Below are positions 1 through 10,882 of a stretch of DNA of 64,000 nucleotides, one piece after another; position 1 is the first letter of the stretch, and each line of letters opens with the position of its first letter. Origin of the DNA: Gnetum montanum. Lineage: Eukaryota > Streptophyta > Gnetopsida > Gnetales > Gnetaceae. Location: assembly GCA_015680685.1 (NCBI GenBank), contig MNCI01013895.1:171383-235382 (forward strand). The letters run 5' to 3'. Made by a program: the position numbers and the translations under genes. Under the pieces are notes generated by a model that saw only the letters and a list, made by a program, of their open reading frames with translations, did not search any database and was not told the DNA's origin.

Positions 1-1504
1 TAACTTAATATTGAGTCTTGATATATGTATATCTCCTTGAAATATTATAAGATCCTATTGTTAAAGTAGGATTAGATTCTAGATCCTAAATAGGACCATT
101 ACAAGCAACAATGGGTTTAATGATTGTGTGTAACTTATGATGTTTATATTGATGAATTATTTGGTAGATTCATTCTTTTGGATCAACAAATAGAGGTTTC
201 ATCAAATGATCATATATTAGCACATCCTTTAATTTTCAAGGCTACAAGATGGTGTTCCTATTTCTAATCATGGAAAACCTTCCAAACCACTTTTGAGATG
301 TTTGGTTATTTGGGTTATGATATTTTTCTTTATACTCATTATGAAGTTCTAACCCTACATTTAGGTTTTACGATGTGGAAATTTTTTTATTTGCTTTGTA
401 GTATACAACCTAAAACCAATATTTTGGACTATTTTAATATTTTGATAAAATTATATTTTTTTCTTCTATATAGAGAAAATACTAATACAAATGAAACCAT
501 AGGTATTCTTATATGTGTTGGAATTAAAATTTAAAATTTATATTTCTAAATAAAACCCTGCATAGATCTTAGTACATATCCCTTGCTATATAAGTTAGTA
601 CCTCTAGTCAACTAACTATGTTAGTGCTAATGAAGTTGTTATTTGTCTATTTTCGTGAAGCAAAGGCACTTTTCCTTGAATTAGGAAATTTTGTTACAAT
701 TTTTATATACATTGTAAAAGCAAGAGAATTCATCATCAAAGCAATAATGTATAAAAAATCATTGAAACTCATAAAATCATATGGAAAAATCACATTACAA
801 GTCAAGATTTTGTATTAAATAGATAGAGAACTATTTGACTCAATAACTTAATTATGCTAAAATAATAAGATGTCTATTATTAAAGTTTTAAAGATGATAA
901 ACAAAATAGGTGAGTCTGAATGTACAACTAAAAATTAGCGTTTTATAAAGTAGTCTTATATAGAATATTACCAAAAGTTTAAATACAAATAACTTTTAAA
1001 GAAGATACCATCAACAAACTTATAACTTATAACCCAACAATAGCATCTGGCCCATAGCATTCAACAATATTGACTTTGGTTACATGACTAGAAAAAAACA
1101 CAAATTATTGTAATAAAAATATATAATAAAAAAGAGTCTTGTGAAAAGTTAAAGTCCTAAGAGGATTACCCAAAGCTACTTCCCTCTAAGCATAACACAC
1201 CAATTAAAAATATCCTCTCCAATTCTGCTACACTGCAAACTTTATCAAAGTAAGTTTAGTCTTCTTAACAACCTTGGCTAATCATAATTTTTATTCCAAA
1301 ATTTAAAACTATACCTTCTTACTCATGTTTATAGCATGCCTTCAATTTCATCAAGGGACAAGACCTTTATTCCATGATAATTAGTAGATAGAAGAGAGTC
1401 AAAGTTGATAGGATGCTAAATATCATAAATGTATTGAAAGTTTCCATGAACTAATTAAATTTGCAATCCAACTACATGTGGCAACAATTCTTTACATACC
1501 TCTT
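1..1504. repeat. Diverged copy of non-coding block also at ~50.1-52.1 kb
   Basis: No gene is visible here. The stretch is AT-rich and shares ordered landmarks with the block at about 50.1-52.1 kb: the 'gatcctattgtt' region near the left edge, a run ending 'aaaccacttttgag' near 285, 'gaagttgttatttgtctatttt' near 632, and 'tttgcaatccaa' near 1458. The order and spacing are kept, so it looks like an old segmental or dispersed duplication and not a chance match. Short open frames here (for example 298-534 and 618-818) have no family features and are treated as non-coding. Confidence 0.55.
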
Positions 1505-1788
1505 TGATGAGCAGTGAGGTACCGCTATGCCCAACCATACAAATCACTAGGTGTTTACACGCGATCCAGTTGAATTCCGTGGACCAATAGTTCTCCAATG
1601 CACTAGTTCNAATCCAGTTGAATTCCGTGGACCAATAGTTCTCCAATGCACTAGTTCTTCTAGGAAGTGAAATGGACACTAAGAATATTCATTATCTTCC
1701 CAACTACACTTGTGAATCTCAAGGATATGGTTTAAGTATAATTGAGGTACATGATTTTTATAATTTTATGTTTTATAAGCCTAATTGC
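1505..1788 (-). repeat. Partial, diverged LTR of the TGATG...CATCA family
   Basis: The stretch begins TGATGAGCAGTGAGG at 1505 and continues with the family's 'cccaaccata' block, a 'gttgaattcc' block and an 'attgaggtacatgattttta' block. These are the same landmarks in the same order as the minus-strand LTRs at 4956 and 27178. It stops near 1788, where another LTR copy starts. The single N at 1610 sits inside it, with a 46-base duplicate on each side. It resembles the element E LTR most, through its 'gatgagca' start. Confidence 0.6.
1564..1657. other. Assembly join: 46-base duplicate flanking a single N
   Basis: Bases 1564-1609 and 1612-1657 are the same 46-base sequence, separated by N at 1610 and one A. 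The same pattern recurs at 43871 and 44683. This is what unmerged contig ends look like when a scaffolder places a nominal one-base gap. The duplication is probably not biological. Confidence 0.8.
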
Positions 1789-2328
1789 TTATGAGTGGCG
1801 AGGTATCCCTACACTCAACCATACGAATACGAGCATTTCATGCACGATCCGATCAAACTCAAAGGACTAAGTGCTTATGCGCCTTAATGGAACACTTAGG
1901 GTTAATCAATCACTGTCTTCCCAAACTTACTTGTATTGTCACGATTGTATGGTTAAGTAAGCTTGAGATACATGATTTTTATATCTTTTATATTTTTTTA
2001 TATCTTCTGCTAATAAAGGAGTGGGAGAGAGAACTAAGTGGCTAACTTAATTAACTATTCATTAACTAAGTTCTAAATGTTCCTAACACCAATATCTATT
2101 CCCACTTACTGTACACATCCTAAACCAGTGCAACGCTACTGGGATTACCAAATGCTAATCGTTACTGGGTTATCAAGTGCTNGAATAACAAAACTGCAAG
2201 AATTTGGCTAAGGGTCTAAGTCTAACTCCCTTGAACAAAGGACACCACCTCTTATTTATAGAAGATGAGGCAAGATTTGATATTGTGGGGCGGATGCGAT
2301 ATCGCGTATGTAATATCGCAACTCATCA
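1789..2328 (-). repeat. 3' LTR of minus-strand element A (gap-shortened)
   Basis: The LTR runs from 'ttATGAGTGGCGAGG' to '...gcaACTCATCA' in plus-strand reading. It is followed at 2331-2341 by CCCCCATGACT, the reverse complement of the family's polypurine motif, so the element body extends rightwards on the minus strand. It is only 540 bp because the single N at 2182 replaces roughly 200 bp present in sister LTRs ('accaagcgtagcacatgtgctc...'). A GATATC palindrome cluster lies at about 2295-2316, next to the LTR edge. Confidence 0.8.
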
Positions 2329-4510
2329 TACCCCCATGACTAAATGAAAAATCGTCCTCGAGTTTCTTACAAAATATTGGGAAGGTATGGGATTATTTAC
2401 TTGAATGATAACTAATGGTGAATGGGATGATGTGTAAATAGATCAATCATTACAATACATGACAATGTTAGTGTTCATAACTACAAGAATGAACACTATA
2501 CACAATTAACATCCAGCCTTATTTGGTAGCTAAGAGAGAAGAGAGAAGAGAGAGAGAGAAAAGAAGAAGATGTGTTGTTATTGACACGAGGATTGCGCCT
2601 TCCATTGTCCATCTATAATCATTCCATTAGTCTTATTCCTTGCACAATTATTCCAGTCCATCCTAAGTGTATCCTCTAGGTCTAGTTCATTGTTGTATGA
2701 TTGCCATATGCACACACAACACAGTCACATATGAGCAAGGATAAGTAAATCACAATACAGTTGATACCTTGGCTCGGTGTAAGGTCCATTGGCTGAGTTG
2801 TGATATGGCCAATACGGATTCTAGAGATATAACACTAGTGACTACCCAAGGTGTAGGGGTTAAGAAAATTGAAATAATTGGACCAGGGCCCCCATGACTA
2901 ACAGCGATCCTCTAGTAGCGATAGAATGGAAAAAGATAAGGAATAAGAAAGATGGAGAAAAAGAAATAATGAAAACACTAATAAAATGGATGTCAAAGAT
3001 GGGAATGAACTCAAAAAATGTTGATTGTGGGAATGTTTAAAGGAAAGAAGTTAACTAATGCACCAAATAGAAAATCCAGTGGATCCTCCCCAAAGTAGGC
3101 TCATGCCCTTTATGCCCTGACAATCCCACATTCACAGAGTCTGTAGGCTCTGAAAATGTCATTTGGAAGTAAGAGTTAAAGTCTTAACCCCAAGAATTCA
3201 CCAAGGAGAAAACAATGCATCAACCAAAATATAGACAATTGATCTAACCGACAATGAGATGGAAAATGGAGAAAGAATGATGGGGAGAAGAGAATGGAAT
3301 GGAGTCCTAAGAACAAGGTGGTGTATAACCCCTTGTGTATTTATGGTTAATGTGACTGAGTAGATCTCATTCCAAATCTAGCCTCAAACAATCTACTTTT
3401 GGTGACTTCGCATTAATACACTCGGCCAATCCAACCAATTGAAGTAACATGAATGCTTCCACCAAAGAGTCACCACCATTCTGAGGAAATGAGAAAGGGA
3501 AAAGTAGGAAGTGAGAGAGGGCCTTAGTTAGAGGGAACATGTTTGTTTAGTTCCATAACTAGTGCTTATAGCTCAGATGATTCTTTTATGTAAGGGATGT
3601 GCTTTGAATTCTCATTGTTGTTATTTTGCGTGAGAACCACACCATGCAAAGACTTATTTTTATTAGCTCAGCTCTCCAATAATGGAGCAACATTGGAATG
3701 GTAAGGAAATCTCACGAAGAAAACATCCAAGCACCCAAGAGAATAGCCAACACAAATGCATCAAATCCCTTTGAAGTCACACCCTTTTCAGTCCTTGAGT
3801 CCTTCCTTAGTTTGAGAATTGCCTAGTCACTAATTTGTTAATAGTTTTATTATTAAAGAAAGGGACTATACAATTCCAAGCCAAGAGAGACCATAGAAAT
3901 TCATGGATGCATGGATGATGTGAACTCATTGCTTGTTATATCAAAAGAACCATACCTTAGTATCAACATTATAACTCAAAGGTAAAAACCAAACATTAGC
4001 AATCCATACAATATAGTTCATACCACCATCAGGAGCACTTATTAGGTGATGAATCTAACAAAATCAAAACAACAAACAAGGAAAAAAACAAAAAACAAAA
4101 ACAAGCAAAACAAATAGTCACACAAAGAAATGAAAAAGCATAAACAATGTTGTAAAACAAAAACAAGAAAAGTTAAAAAAATTTGTAAAACAAAAATGTG
4201 CAAAACAAAAACTTAAAAACGAACTAAGGGCCTTAAATGGTTAGCAGAGGTGGTCGTCTCCCCCATGACTAAGTTGGAAGGAGGAGATCCAAAATAGTGG
4301 GCAGGTTCATCCTTTCTGAGAGGTATTATGTGCACTGACTATTCTAAACTCATGGAAGGGTTTGTTCTATTGCACATTAACTAATATTCTCTTATCAAGG
4401 CTTTTATTTGAATTTTTTAGGAATTTCCAACTTCTCCCAGTTGATGTTTTTGGGGTTAAATTTTGGAAGTTGGCAACGGACTTGCTCTAGTGCATCTATG
4501 CTTTCAATAT
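2329..4510 (-). mobile_element. Element A internal remnant: pol-deleted, 3' half only
   Basis: Read on the minus strand, this holds the end of the protease-to-RT linker (about 4425-4510) and a deletion junction near 4390-4405. At the junction the linker passes straight into the integrase C-terminal tail ('aacccttccatgag' equivalent near 4355). It then holds the long 3' non-coding tract and the polypurine motif. AGTCATGGGGG motifs lie on the minus strand at 4260-4270, 2889-2899 and 2331-2341. RT, RNase H and integrase core are absent. Gag, protease, primer-binding site and 5' LTR are missing because the sequence switches near 4508-4511 to the plus-strand gag of element C. The remaining non-coding tract has no supported genes. 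Confidence 0.7.
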
Positions 4511-4955
4511 AAACTTCTACTCACTACCCAAAGTATGCTAGATATAACTAAGACTATTAGAATTCCAACAAGGCATCAAAAAGACAACAAGATCAAAATA
4601 TTAGACATGAACAATATTCCACGATTTAAAGGGGGATACAACGCTGATTCTGAAAATCATTTACAAGCATTTCACAATGCATGTGCCTTGCAAAACATAG
4701 AAAATGAGTGGCAAAAACTCAAGTTGTTTCCACGAACACTAATCAAGGAAGTGGAAAGCTAGTACTGGCCCTTAGAACTGAAATCCATTTGCCGATGGAG
4801 TACCATGTTAGAACTATTCAATGATAAGTATCAAACATACTCTGAAGTGTCCAACCTATGAAAGCAAATCCAAGGATGGAAACAAGGAGGACACAAACCC
4901 TTAGATGCTACCATGGGTCGATATTATGCATTATTACATAGTTGCCCTAGCCATG
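4511..4955 (+). pseudogene. Element C gag, 5' segment
   Basis: The frame includes MNNIPRFKGGYN and LQAFHNACALQNIENEWQ, which match the retrotransposon gag core of element D (MNNIPRLEGGYN..., 59475 onwards). A TAG at 4760 replaces the Trp codon seen in D (GTTGG to GCTAG context), and a TGA near 4859 interrupts it again. The reading is cut at 4955 by insertion of element B, and the gag resumes at 10275. The N-terminal part of gag, upstream of the equivalent of D position about 59390, is missing because of the A-C junction. Confidence 0.8.
4951..4955. repeat. Target-site duplication CCATG (left copy)
   Basis: CCATG immediately precedes the element B terminus TGATGAG. The same CCATG follows the other terminus at 10270-10274. 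Collapsing both copies restores the gag order seen uninterrupted in element D at about 59815 ('gcccaggccatggttac'). Confidence 0.93.
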
Positions 4956-5702
4956 TGATGAGTGGCGAGGTACCCTACACTCAACCATATGAATACGAGT
5001 GGCTCATGCGCGATCCGGTTGAACTCCAAGGACTAAGTGCTTACGTGTCTTATGGAACACTTAAGGTTAATTAATCACTGTCTTCCCAAGCTTACTTGTA
5101 TTTTCATAATTGTATGGTCAAGTAAGCTTGAGGTATATGATTTTTATGTCTTTTATCTTTTTAACGCCTATGCTAATAAAGGAAAGGGTGAAGAGACTAA
5201 GTAACTAACTTTCACTAACTAAGTTCTAATCGTCCTAGCACCAGTATCCATTTCCACTTGCCGTACACACCCTGAACTAGTGCAACGCTGCTAGGATTAC
5301 CAAACACTATTCGTTACTAGGTTACCAAGCGTAGCACATGTGCTCAAAGCAGTCGTATTGAATGCACTTAATTAGGAGAGTTAAGGGTTAAGAGAGATTA
5401 AGTATCTAGGAAAGAAATTAATCATTTAACAATAATTAAATCCTATTTAGCTTTATTGCCATACAAAAATGTGTGCTTAGGTACAATTTGCTCGAATAAA
5501 GATCCATTCACTTTGAGACTCCTACTACGGGCGCATGGAAATTATTCTAACTTTAGAATGGTAAAACTTCTATAGTCTAGCTAAGGGTTTAACTCTAGAT
5601 GATGAAACAAGGGAAAGCCACCTCTTATTTATAAATGTAATGGCAGGATGCGATATCGCGTGGGCAAATGCGATATTGCGTAAGCAATATAGCAGCTCAT
5701 CA
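4956..5702 (-). repeat. Element B 3' LTR
   Basis: The 747-bp LTR begins TGATGAGTGGCGAGG and ends AGCAGCTCATCA on the plus strand. The TATA box is TATTTATA at 5626-5633 (TATAAATA on the minus strand), 69 bp from the U3 edge. Three GATATC/AATATC-type palindromic units lie between. The 5' LTR of the same element has only one unit and is about 35 bp shorter in this stretch. Confidence 0.9.
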
Positions 5703-6062
5703 TACCACCATGACTAAATGAAAACTTGTCTCGAGTTCCTTACAAAATATTGGGAAGGTATGGGATTATTGACTTGAATGATACTAATGGTGAATGGGGT
5801 GACATGTGAATGGATCATCATTACAAAACATGACAAAACTAGTGTTCATGACAACAAGACTGAACACTTTACACATTTGACATCAGACCTTATTTGGTAG
5901 CTGAGAGAGAAGAGAGAAGAAGTTTTTTGTTGCCAATGCCAAGATTATGCCTTTTGTTGTTCATCCATGAGCTCGCCATTAATCTTATTCCTTGCATAAC
6001 TACTTTAGTACTGGTCCATTCCAAATGTTCTCTCTAGATCCAATCCATTGTTGTATTATTGC

Positions 6063-6078
6063 CATCTGCACACACAAC
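6063..6078 (-). promoter_or_regulatory. Splice-acceptor-like sequence followed by ATGGC (env position)
   Basis: On the minus strand the sequence reads GTTGTGTGTGCAG followed by ATGGC. The same arrangement occurs in D (63397-63403). In C (about 17463) the AG is mutated to AA, and in A (about 2705) it is also lost. In F, ATGGC likewise follows a CAG at 46019-46021, and a 921-codon frame starts there. In B only a short degenerate frame follows. A splice acceptor for a subgenomic message is inferred; no donor has been assigned. Confidence 0.45.
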
Positions 6079-6483
6079 ATAGCCTTATATTAGCAAGGGT
6101 AAATGAATCACAATGCATTTGATACCTTGCTTTGGTGTATGGTCTATTGGCTAAGTTGTGATATGGCTAATATGGATTCGGAAGATATAACATTGGTGAC
6201 TACCCAAGGTGTAGGGGTTAGGAGAAAATTAAAAAAATTAGACTAGAACCCCCATGACTAAGAGGGAACCTCTAGTAGTGAGAGAATGGAAAAAGATAAG
6301 GAATAACAAAGATAGAGAAAAAGAGATAACTGTAACGCCGATGAAATGGATGTCAGAGATGGAAATGAACAAAAAATATAAATTGATTGCGAAAATGTTT
6401 AAGTGAAAGAAATTAACTGATGCACCAAATAGGAATGCCAGTGGGTCCTCCCCAAAGCAGGCTCATGCCTTTAATCCCATGCC

Positions 6484-6900
6484 CTCCCCATTATTATTGG
6501 GAGTCCCCTTTGTTATTGTTGACTTCTATCACTAGGAAATCAGCTAGGTATGACCACCCACACACAGTGGTAAAAACGTCCTCCACTAGTCCTAAAGAAA
6601 TAGTGATGGACTAGTCAGCCAACTCTAAGCGAATATTGCTCTTCTTTAGTGGAAGTAGGTTCTAGGCTTTATACATCTCTTGTGATATTAAGTTGACTCT
6701 GGAACCTGAGTCTAGAAGAGCTTTACGAGGTTCATTCCCAATGACTTGGAGATAGATTAAAGGGCTTTTGGGGTCAGAGAATTTCCTAGGAAGGTGATCC
6801 TCCTTAATCCAATCAGTCATGGCATGCGTTAACATAATCATGTGCATTGAGCTCTGTTTTTGGTTTGAAGGGAGCTCTGAAGCCTTATTTGATGGAGGAG
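6484..6900 (-). pseudogene. Element B retropepsin-like protease remnant
   Basis: The minus-strand frame reads through FSDPKSPLIYLQVIGNEP and then ALLDSGSRVNLISQEMYK. The D-S-G at 6701-6712 is the aspartic protease active-site triad, in the position expected between gag and RT. This is the only protease copy in the window with D-S-G intact: C, D and E have substitutions. A stop follows MYKA where the relatives have Trp, and the frame is then cut by the deletion junction near 6483 that fuses it to the 3' non-coding tract. In an active relative it would process the Gag polyprotein in virus-like particles. Confidence 0.8.
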
Positions 6901-7439
6901 TGTGTAGGGGCTCAACTGCTTATGGTTGTGAGAGCCTGGATGAACTATTGGTTCTAAAGAAAAGTCATCTCTTTTTGCAGTTTTCAGAACCAACAGTGGG
7001 TTGAAGGTTTACAACTCTTGTAGCATTACGTTGCTATGGTTGAGTGGGGAGTTCCCCTTACATTGCTGGAGCGAGTGGTAATGGAGCTATCAATGTTAGA
7101 GTCATGGATGGATTCGGAGAATGGTATGCATGTGGTGTGTCTCCCCTAGGATAAGGAGTCCTACAATACTCCCAAGCTTGGTAGTGATGTTGTTGGGTCA
7201 CGTGATCGATAGAGTCACTTGGAGAAACTGGCTACTACAAGTAATAGTCCTATGGGTCTGGTTGTTGATAAGGGTATTTTTGCCTCGGTGGTGGCATCCC
7301 CCATGACTATGGGTATTGCCACTACTAGTGTTGCTCAATAGGTTATGGCAGAGTTCTGCTTGGATAATACGTTAATGGTTGGTGGAACTACCTTGGGTTA
7401 CCTTGGGGATAAGGTAACCTTCGGGGTGCCTACCGTTTG

Positions 7440-9402
7440 TTAAGTCTTGGGTTGAGTGTATACACCCCAAACTCTTGTAGATGTGAGATTATTGGCAACA
7501 TCCATTAGGATGGTCGTATTGGCATATCTCACATCCATCGTCATTATCCATATCCAAATCCACAACCTCTTCAGTAATAGCCATTTTACCCTTACCCTTG
7601 TTATGTGCATGGTCCAAATCTCTCCTTTTGTTCTTATCATAGTCACTACTTCGCTCCTTAGACTCCTCTATGATTTTAAGGACAGTTTCAAATCTACTAT
7701 CCAAGGAATCCCACATTTGATCTACCTTTTCTGACACTTTGATTATTAACTTTTGAAGTGGCACAGTTTTCCTATTCACCAACTCTTCGAGTGGTGACTC
7801 ATCCTCCTCCTCACAGAATCTCACTCCCCTTTTTCAGAGGGAAGGATCGCGGTTGTACTCTTTTGCACTTTCTCTCTTGCGTAGCTCTCCTTCTTCCTTG
7901 GCTACTTGCTCCAAAAATCTATGAATCTAATGAGACCTAAGCTCTGATAATCTCCCTTGGGCATATGTTCCAAGGGTTCTCCTAGTTTCATGCGTAAGCC
8001 CATCTACAAGATTGCGTAGTTGATCCTATTGTGAGTAACCATGGCCGAGGCAATAATGTAACAATGCATAATAACGACCCATGGCAACATCCAAGGGTTC
8101 ATGATTTTCCTACTTCCATCCTTGGATTTTTTTTCATAGGTTGAACACTTGGGAGTATATTTGATACTTGTCATTAAATAGTTCTAGCATCGTACTCCAC
8201 CTTTTAATGGATTCCAATTCTAAGGACCGATACTAGCTTTCCGCTTCTTTTATGAGTGTCCTTGGGAAGAACTGTAATTTTTGCCACTTGTTCTCAATGT
8301 TTTGCAAGGCACATGCATCATGAAATTCTTGTAAGTGGTTCTAAGGATTAGTGTTGTATCCCCCATCAAATCGTGGAATATTATTCATGTCTAGTCTCTT
8401 AATCCTGCTATCTTTCTAGTGCCTTGTAGGTATTCTAATGGCCTCTGTAATGTCTACCATGCTTCAGGTTGCAACTAGGGGTTCTTCATGGTCATTTCTC
8501 TCATAGCATCTATGATGTATACATGGTCCCCTACTTTCCTTTCTTCTCTGTCGTGATTCCCTAGAGTGCCCTTGTCCTTGTTCTCGACTCTCTTGTCGAG
8601 GTTTCTCACTTTGCTTACCCTTATCCTCGTAGTTGGGTTCCTTGTGACTACATCCTAATATGAAAGGAGAGAGTGAATGAGATGATGAAGGTGAAGAGGA
8701 AAGAGAACCATTGCCATGGCAATGTTTCCTACCTTCCCTTTGGTGATCTCAGCCCCAATTGTGATGACGATCAAATTGCTTATCCTTGTCATGTGTTTGT
8801 GTTCCCTCATTGAACATTTGGTGTTCATGGGGATTAGAACCAGGGTTATGAATCATGGAGTGAAGGTTATGATACACCATCTCCTCACCATCATTAGGAG
8901 GGGGAACATATTTTTGTGGAGAACCTATTGAAATAGGTTCACCGCCCTCAATTTCTCTTAAGACATGTGGAGCGTTATGGGGTTCTTTGCCCTTCAATGA
9001 TGTATAGTGTCTCTCCTGTTGCAAGTCCCTTTGATGTTGTACTGCTGTGGGATGGTAATCCCTTATGTCATAATCACATGCAACATATTCCACGTATAAC
9101 TGTGATATGTCTATTTATGTGAGAGCACGAAGGAGCATGTTGGGGACTGCTCGATCTGGGGGAAACACTATGTTACCCTATAAGTCTCTCCAACGTATTT
9201 GTTCATCTTGATGGAGGATAAAAGTAAAGTCGGGTATATACTCATCATGATGAGTATATACCACATGGAATTGTTGAGGAACTGGTAGATCTGGGTTACA
9301 TGTGTTGTGCCACCGACTGTCTCTTGTGTTATTCCTAGGCGGTGAAGTGCTTTTGTGAGAAGAAGAAGACATTGTTGTCTTGTTCGATGTGCTATTTACC
9401 AT
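7440..9402 (-). pseudogene. Element B gag
   Basis: The minus-strand frame starts near 9402 (or at the internal Met of MSSSSHKS, aligning with the start chosen in D). It contains the conserved N-terminal block (YTHHDEYIPDFTF), a Ser/His-rich middle, and a C-terminal part at 7489-7824 with KVDQMWDSLDSRFE and a single zinc knuckle, CEICQYDHPNGCC. Gag forms the virus-like particle and the knuckle binds RNA. The core between about 7900 and 8500 has several stops and shifts. A stop after GCC ends the last frame. It is the decayed counterpart of the D gag at 58488-60434. Confidence 0.8.
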
Positions 9403-9500
9403 TGTTTAGTTTTTCTTCTGATTAACACAAAGGGTTCATTCTAGCTTCCCAACAATGTGGATGATCTCCTATGTTCTACGTAGCACACAAACAACTAAGT

Positions 9501-9518
9501 CCCTGGCAACGGCACCAA
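9501..9518 (-). promoter_or_regulatory. Element B primer-binding site (tRNA-Asp type)
   Basis: On the minus strand this reads TTGGTGCCGTTGCCAGGG, directly inside the LTR edge at 9519. It is complementary to the 3' end of plant tRNA-Asp (from remembered tRNA sequence) with a few mismatches. tRNA-Asp priming is typical of Athila-type Gypsy elements. Confidence 0.8.
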
Positions 9519-10269
9519 TGATGAGTGGCGAGGTACCCCTACACTCAACCATATGAATACAAGCATCTCACATGTAATCTAATCGAACTCCAAGGACTAA
9601 GTGCTTACGCACCTTATGGAACACTTAAGGTTAATCAATTGTTGTCTTCCCAAGCTTACTTGTATTTTCACGATTGTATGGTTAACTAAGCTTAAGGTAT
9701 ATGATTTTTATGTCTTTTATCTTTTTAACGCCTATGCTAGTAGAGGAAAGGGTGAAGAGACTAAGTAACTAGCTTTCACTAACTAAGTTCTAATCATCCT
9801 AGCACCAGTATCCGTTCCCACTTGCTATACACACCTTGAACTAGTGCAACGCTGTTGGGATTACCAAACGCTATTCATTACTGGGTTACCAAGCGTAGCA
9901 CATGTGCTCGAAGAAGTCGTACTAAATGCACTTAACTAGGAGAGTTAAGGGTTGAGAGAGATTAAGTATCTAGAAAAGTGATTAATCATTTAACAATAAT
10001 TAAATCCTATTTAGCTTAGTCCATATGCTATAAGGTTTATTAGAAAGTTCATCTTTATTGTTGTACACAATTGTGTGCTCAAGTATAATTTGCTCGAATA
10101 AAGATCTGTTCACTTTGAGATTCCTAATGTGGGCACATGGAAATTATTCTAACTCTGAAATGGTAAAACTACTATAGTCTGGCTAAGGGTTTAACTCTAG
10201 ATGATGAAACAAGGAAAGCCGCCTCTTATTTATAGATGTAGTGGCAGGACGCGATATCGCAGCTCATCA
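9519..10269 (-). repeat. Element B 5' LTR
   Basis: The 751-bp LTR begins TGATGAGTGGCGAGG and ends CGCAGCTCATCA on the plus strand. TATTTATA at 10228-10235 lies only 34 bp from the U3 edge, and a single CGATATCG palindrome lies between. Overall it is close to the 3' LTR at 4956-5702 but lacks about 35 bp of the palindrome cluster. Confidence 0.9.
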
Positions 10270-10274
10270 CCATG
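10270..10274. repeat. Target-site duplication CCATG (right copy)
   Basis: Matches 4951-4955 and proves that B inserted into C as a unit. Confidence 0.93.
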
Positions 10275-10882
10275 GTTACTCACAGAGGGAACAACTACGC
10301 CATCTAGTAGATGGACTTAGGTATGAAACACGAAGAACCCTTAGGACCTATGCCCAAGGAAGACTATCTGAGCTTAGAGCCCATCAAGTACAAATATTGT
10401 TGGAGTAAGTTGCCAAGGAGAAAGGTGAGTTAAGGAAAAGAGAAAGTGCAGAGGAATACAACAGAGATCCTTCCCTCCAAAAGAAGAGAGTTAGATTTTG
10501 TGAGGATGAAGAAGAGTCATCACTTGAAGAGATGATGAATAGAAAAAATTTGCCCATTCAAAAACTTGCATCAGAAGTATCAACAAAGGTGGACCAAATG
10601 TGGGACTCCCTAGATAATAGATTTCAAACCATTCTCAAAATAGTAGAGGAGTCTAGGGAACTAGGTAGTGATCAAGAAAGGAGAAAAAAGAAAGAAATTG
10701 AATATGCACATAACAAAGGTAAGGGCAAAGCTACCATGATTGAAGAGGTTGTGGATTCAGATACAGACAATGATGGTGAATGTGAGATATGTCAATATGA
10801 CCATCCTAAGGGATGTTGCCTAGTAATCTCACATCTACAGGAGTTTGGGGTGTATGCACTAAACCCACGATTAAACAGATGA
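10275..10882 (+). pseudogene. Element C gag, 3' segment
   Basis: The gag resumes after the B insertion. The longest clean frame is 10532-10882, with KVDQMWDSLDNRFQTILK, a basic stretch (HNKGKGKA) and the zinc knuckle CEICQYDHPKGCC (spacing CX2CX3HX4C), ending ALNPRLNR and a stop. It aligns throughout with D and B gag. The upstream part (10275-10531) carries stops, for example in 'ttggagtaagttgcc' where D has a Gln codon. The proline-rich linker that follows (about 10950-11417) is frameshifted. Confidence 0.82.

Larger units (their letters stand above)
4956..10269 (-). mobile_element. Element B: complete gag-protease LTR element lacking pol
   Basis: The 5314-bp element is bounded by LTRs 4956-5702 and 9519-10269 and inserted in the gag of C with target duplication CCATG. 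Read on the minus strand: 5' LTR (9519-10269), primer-binding site (9501-9518), gag (about 9402-7440), proline-rich linker, protease with intact DSG (6701-6712), then a direct junction near 6470-6483 into the last part of the 3' non-coding tract, polypurine motif (5705-5715) and 3' LTR. RT, RNase H, integrase and about 1.1 kb or more of 3' tract seen in D are absent. It is non-autonomous; any movement must have used enzymes supplied by relatives. Confidence 0.9.
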
